From Phycisphaerales bacterium (lineage in GTDB: Bacteria; Planctomycetota; Phycisphaerae; Phycisphaerales; UBA1924): DNA of 6,733 bases. The translations under genes were made by a program, and so were the position numbers. The stretch spans positions 1 through 6,733 of the forward strand of contig JAJDDL010000457.1 in NCBI GenBank assembly GCA_029260335.1, written 5' to 3'. A model generated the notes under the pieces. The model had not been told where the DNA came from and did not search any database. It saw nothing but the letters and a program-made list of their open reading frames with translations. Shown here one piece after another: positions 6,113-6,733 of the stretch (position 1 is the first letter of the stretch; the number at the start of each line of letters is the position of its first letter).

Positions 6113-6169
6113 CCAACCTCCATCGGGAAACGAGCCGAGCCATCTCGCCAATTCCCCAATAATCGGAAT

Positions 6170-6209
6170 GTCTGATAGGATTATGTTCGACATAACGTGG
6201 ATATCAGAC
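6170..6209. repeat. Nested 40-base inverted repeat between rpe and the operon
   Basis: The outer arms GTCTGATA (6170-6177) and TATCAGAC (6202-6209) are perfect 8-bp inverted repeats. Inside them TTATGT (6181-6186) and ACATAA (6190-6195) are perfect 6-bp arms around TCG. Folded as RNA this is a hairpin with a 3/6 internal loop that could mark the end of the rpe transcript, although the following bases (ATTCCGATTATT on the minus strand) are a poor T tract. As DNA it is a symmetric operator-like site that covers the candidate promoter from -35 to about +1. Either reading is possible. Confidence 0.6.
6180..6207 (-). promoter_or_regulatory. Candidate main promoter of the phosphatase-accD-lnt-HEAT operon
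   Basis: On the minus strand CTGATA (6207-6202, four of six to the -35 consensus) is followed after 16 bases by CATAAT (6185-6180, five of six to the -10 consensus). It sits in an AT-rich island between rpe and the operon, about 145 bases upstream of the first start codon. Both hexamers are embedded in the nested inverted repeat at 6170-6209, so a regulator bound there would block the polymerase. Confidence 0.45.
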
Positions 6210-6238
6210 GATCGCCTGCGGATTTCACTACCACGTGT

Positions 6239-6733
6239 TTACCCTACTCGGATTTGCTCGATTCGGGTTCCCCATTGCTCGGCGGGCTCGCCGAAGATCG
6301 CAGACCCCGCCACGAGCATGTCCACGCCAGCGTCCTGGGCGAGCGCCGTGGTCGCCGGACTGATCCCACCGTCGATCTCGATGCGGTATGTGGAGGGCAG
6401 CGCTTCTCGGAGTCGGCGAGCTTTTTCGAGGACCGATTCGATGAAGCTCTGGCCGCCGAATCCGGGATTGACAGACATAATCAGGGCGAAGTCGGCCGCG
6501 GTGAACAGTTCCATGTGCTCAGGATGCAGGTCTGTCGGAGGGTTGATCACGAGTCCGGCTGCGCAGCCCAGGTCGTGCAACTGCTGCACCCAGGCTTGCA
6601 CGGCGGCCAGCCGATCTGATGCGGGCAGGACTTCGACATGGAACGAGATCGCATCAGCGCCGGCTTTGGCGAAGGGCTCGAAGAACATGGCTGGCCGCTC
6701 GACCATGAGGTGCACGTCAAGGCGGGCATCGGG
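6239..6733 (-). CDS. rpe: Ribulose-phosphate 3-epimerase, 5' end cut by the window
   Basis: Rpe interconverts ribulose 5-phosphate and xylulose 5-phosphate in the pentose phosphate and Calvin pathways, using a TIM barrel with a divalent metal. The visible 164 codons run from the window edge to a TAA stop and are about three quarters of the usual ~220 residues; the missing N terminus lies beyond 6733. Family marks are clear: LDVHLMVERP near the edge with the metal-ligand His, ADAISFHVE, SVNPGFGGQSF (the phosphate-side loop) and IEIDGGISPATT with the catalytic, metal-binding Asp, then VAGSAIFG. An internal GTG at 6715 could be mistaken for a start, but the conserved LDVHLMV motif spans it and the frame stays open upstream. 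The gene is on the same strand as the operon but separated by 209 bases and a dyad, so it is probably a separate unit. Confidence 0.96.
   Translation of the reverse strand, partial: PDARLDVHLMVERPAMFFEPFAKAGADAISFHVEVLPASDRLAAVQAWVQQLHDLGCAAGLVINPPTDLHPEHMELFTAADFALIMSVNPGFGGQSFIESVLEKARRLREALPSTYRIEIDGGISPATTALAQDAGVDMLVAGSAIFGEPAEQWGTRIEQIRVG

Noticed and set aside
5431..6162. Plus-strand open frame of 243 codons opposite the phosphatase-fold gene
   Set aside because: It is antisense to an intact gene with a strong start signal and has a Ser-rich translation without family resemblance.

Overview
The window is GC-rich bacterial chromosome in which every supported gene lies on the minus strand, so transcription runs from high to low coordinates. 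The mix of genes (a HEAT-repeat lipoprotein beside lnt, an accD with a modified zinc finger, a degenerate histidine-phosphatase-fold protein, and a tiny single-pass membrane protein after a coiled-coil protein) suggests Planctomycetota, perhaps Phycisphaerae. That placement is an inference from gene character, not a measured match. No mobile element, CRISPR array or sign of recent transfer was seen.

Layout in transcription order. The right edge (6733 to 6239) holds the 3' three quarters of a ribulose-phosphate 3-epimerase gene (rpe) that is cut by the window. A 209-base gap (6030-6238) follows. It contains an AT-rich nested inverted repeat that overlaps a plausible promoter, then a GC-rich leader. 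Next come four tightly packed genes: a histidine-phosphatase-fold protein whose catalytic residues appear to be lost (6029-5409), accD (5387-4542), lnt (4545-2812) and a HEAT-repeat lipoprotein (2815-1715). The accD/lnt and lnt/HEAT junctions are both 4-base GTGA overlaps, so the last three genes are probably translationally coupled.

A second gap (1408-1714) carries a promoter-like pair of hexamers overlapping a perfect 7-bp inverted repeat. It precedes a membrane-anchored coiled-coil protein (1407-595) and a 68-residue single-pass membrane protein (555-349). A third gap (187-348) carries a promoter and a leader hairpin for tRNA-Asp(GTC) (186-113), which ends in a strong rho-independent terminator (102-68). 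Nothing could be assigned in bases 1-67.

Functionally, the main operon links fatty-acid supply (AccD, a carboxyltransferase subunit of acetyl-CoA carboxylase) to the last step of lipoprotein maturation (Lnt, which adds an acyl chain to the lipoprotein N terminus). The next gene encodes a predicted lipoprotein that Lnt should modify. The most unusual gene is the first in the operon: it keeps the scaffold of the histidine phosphatase family but lacks both catalytic histidines and both pocket arginines. This makes it a candidate pseudoenzyme with an unknown role near lipid and envelope genes.
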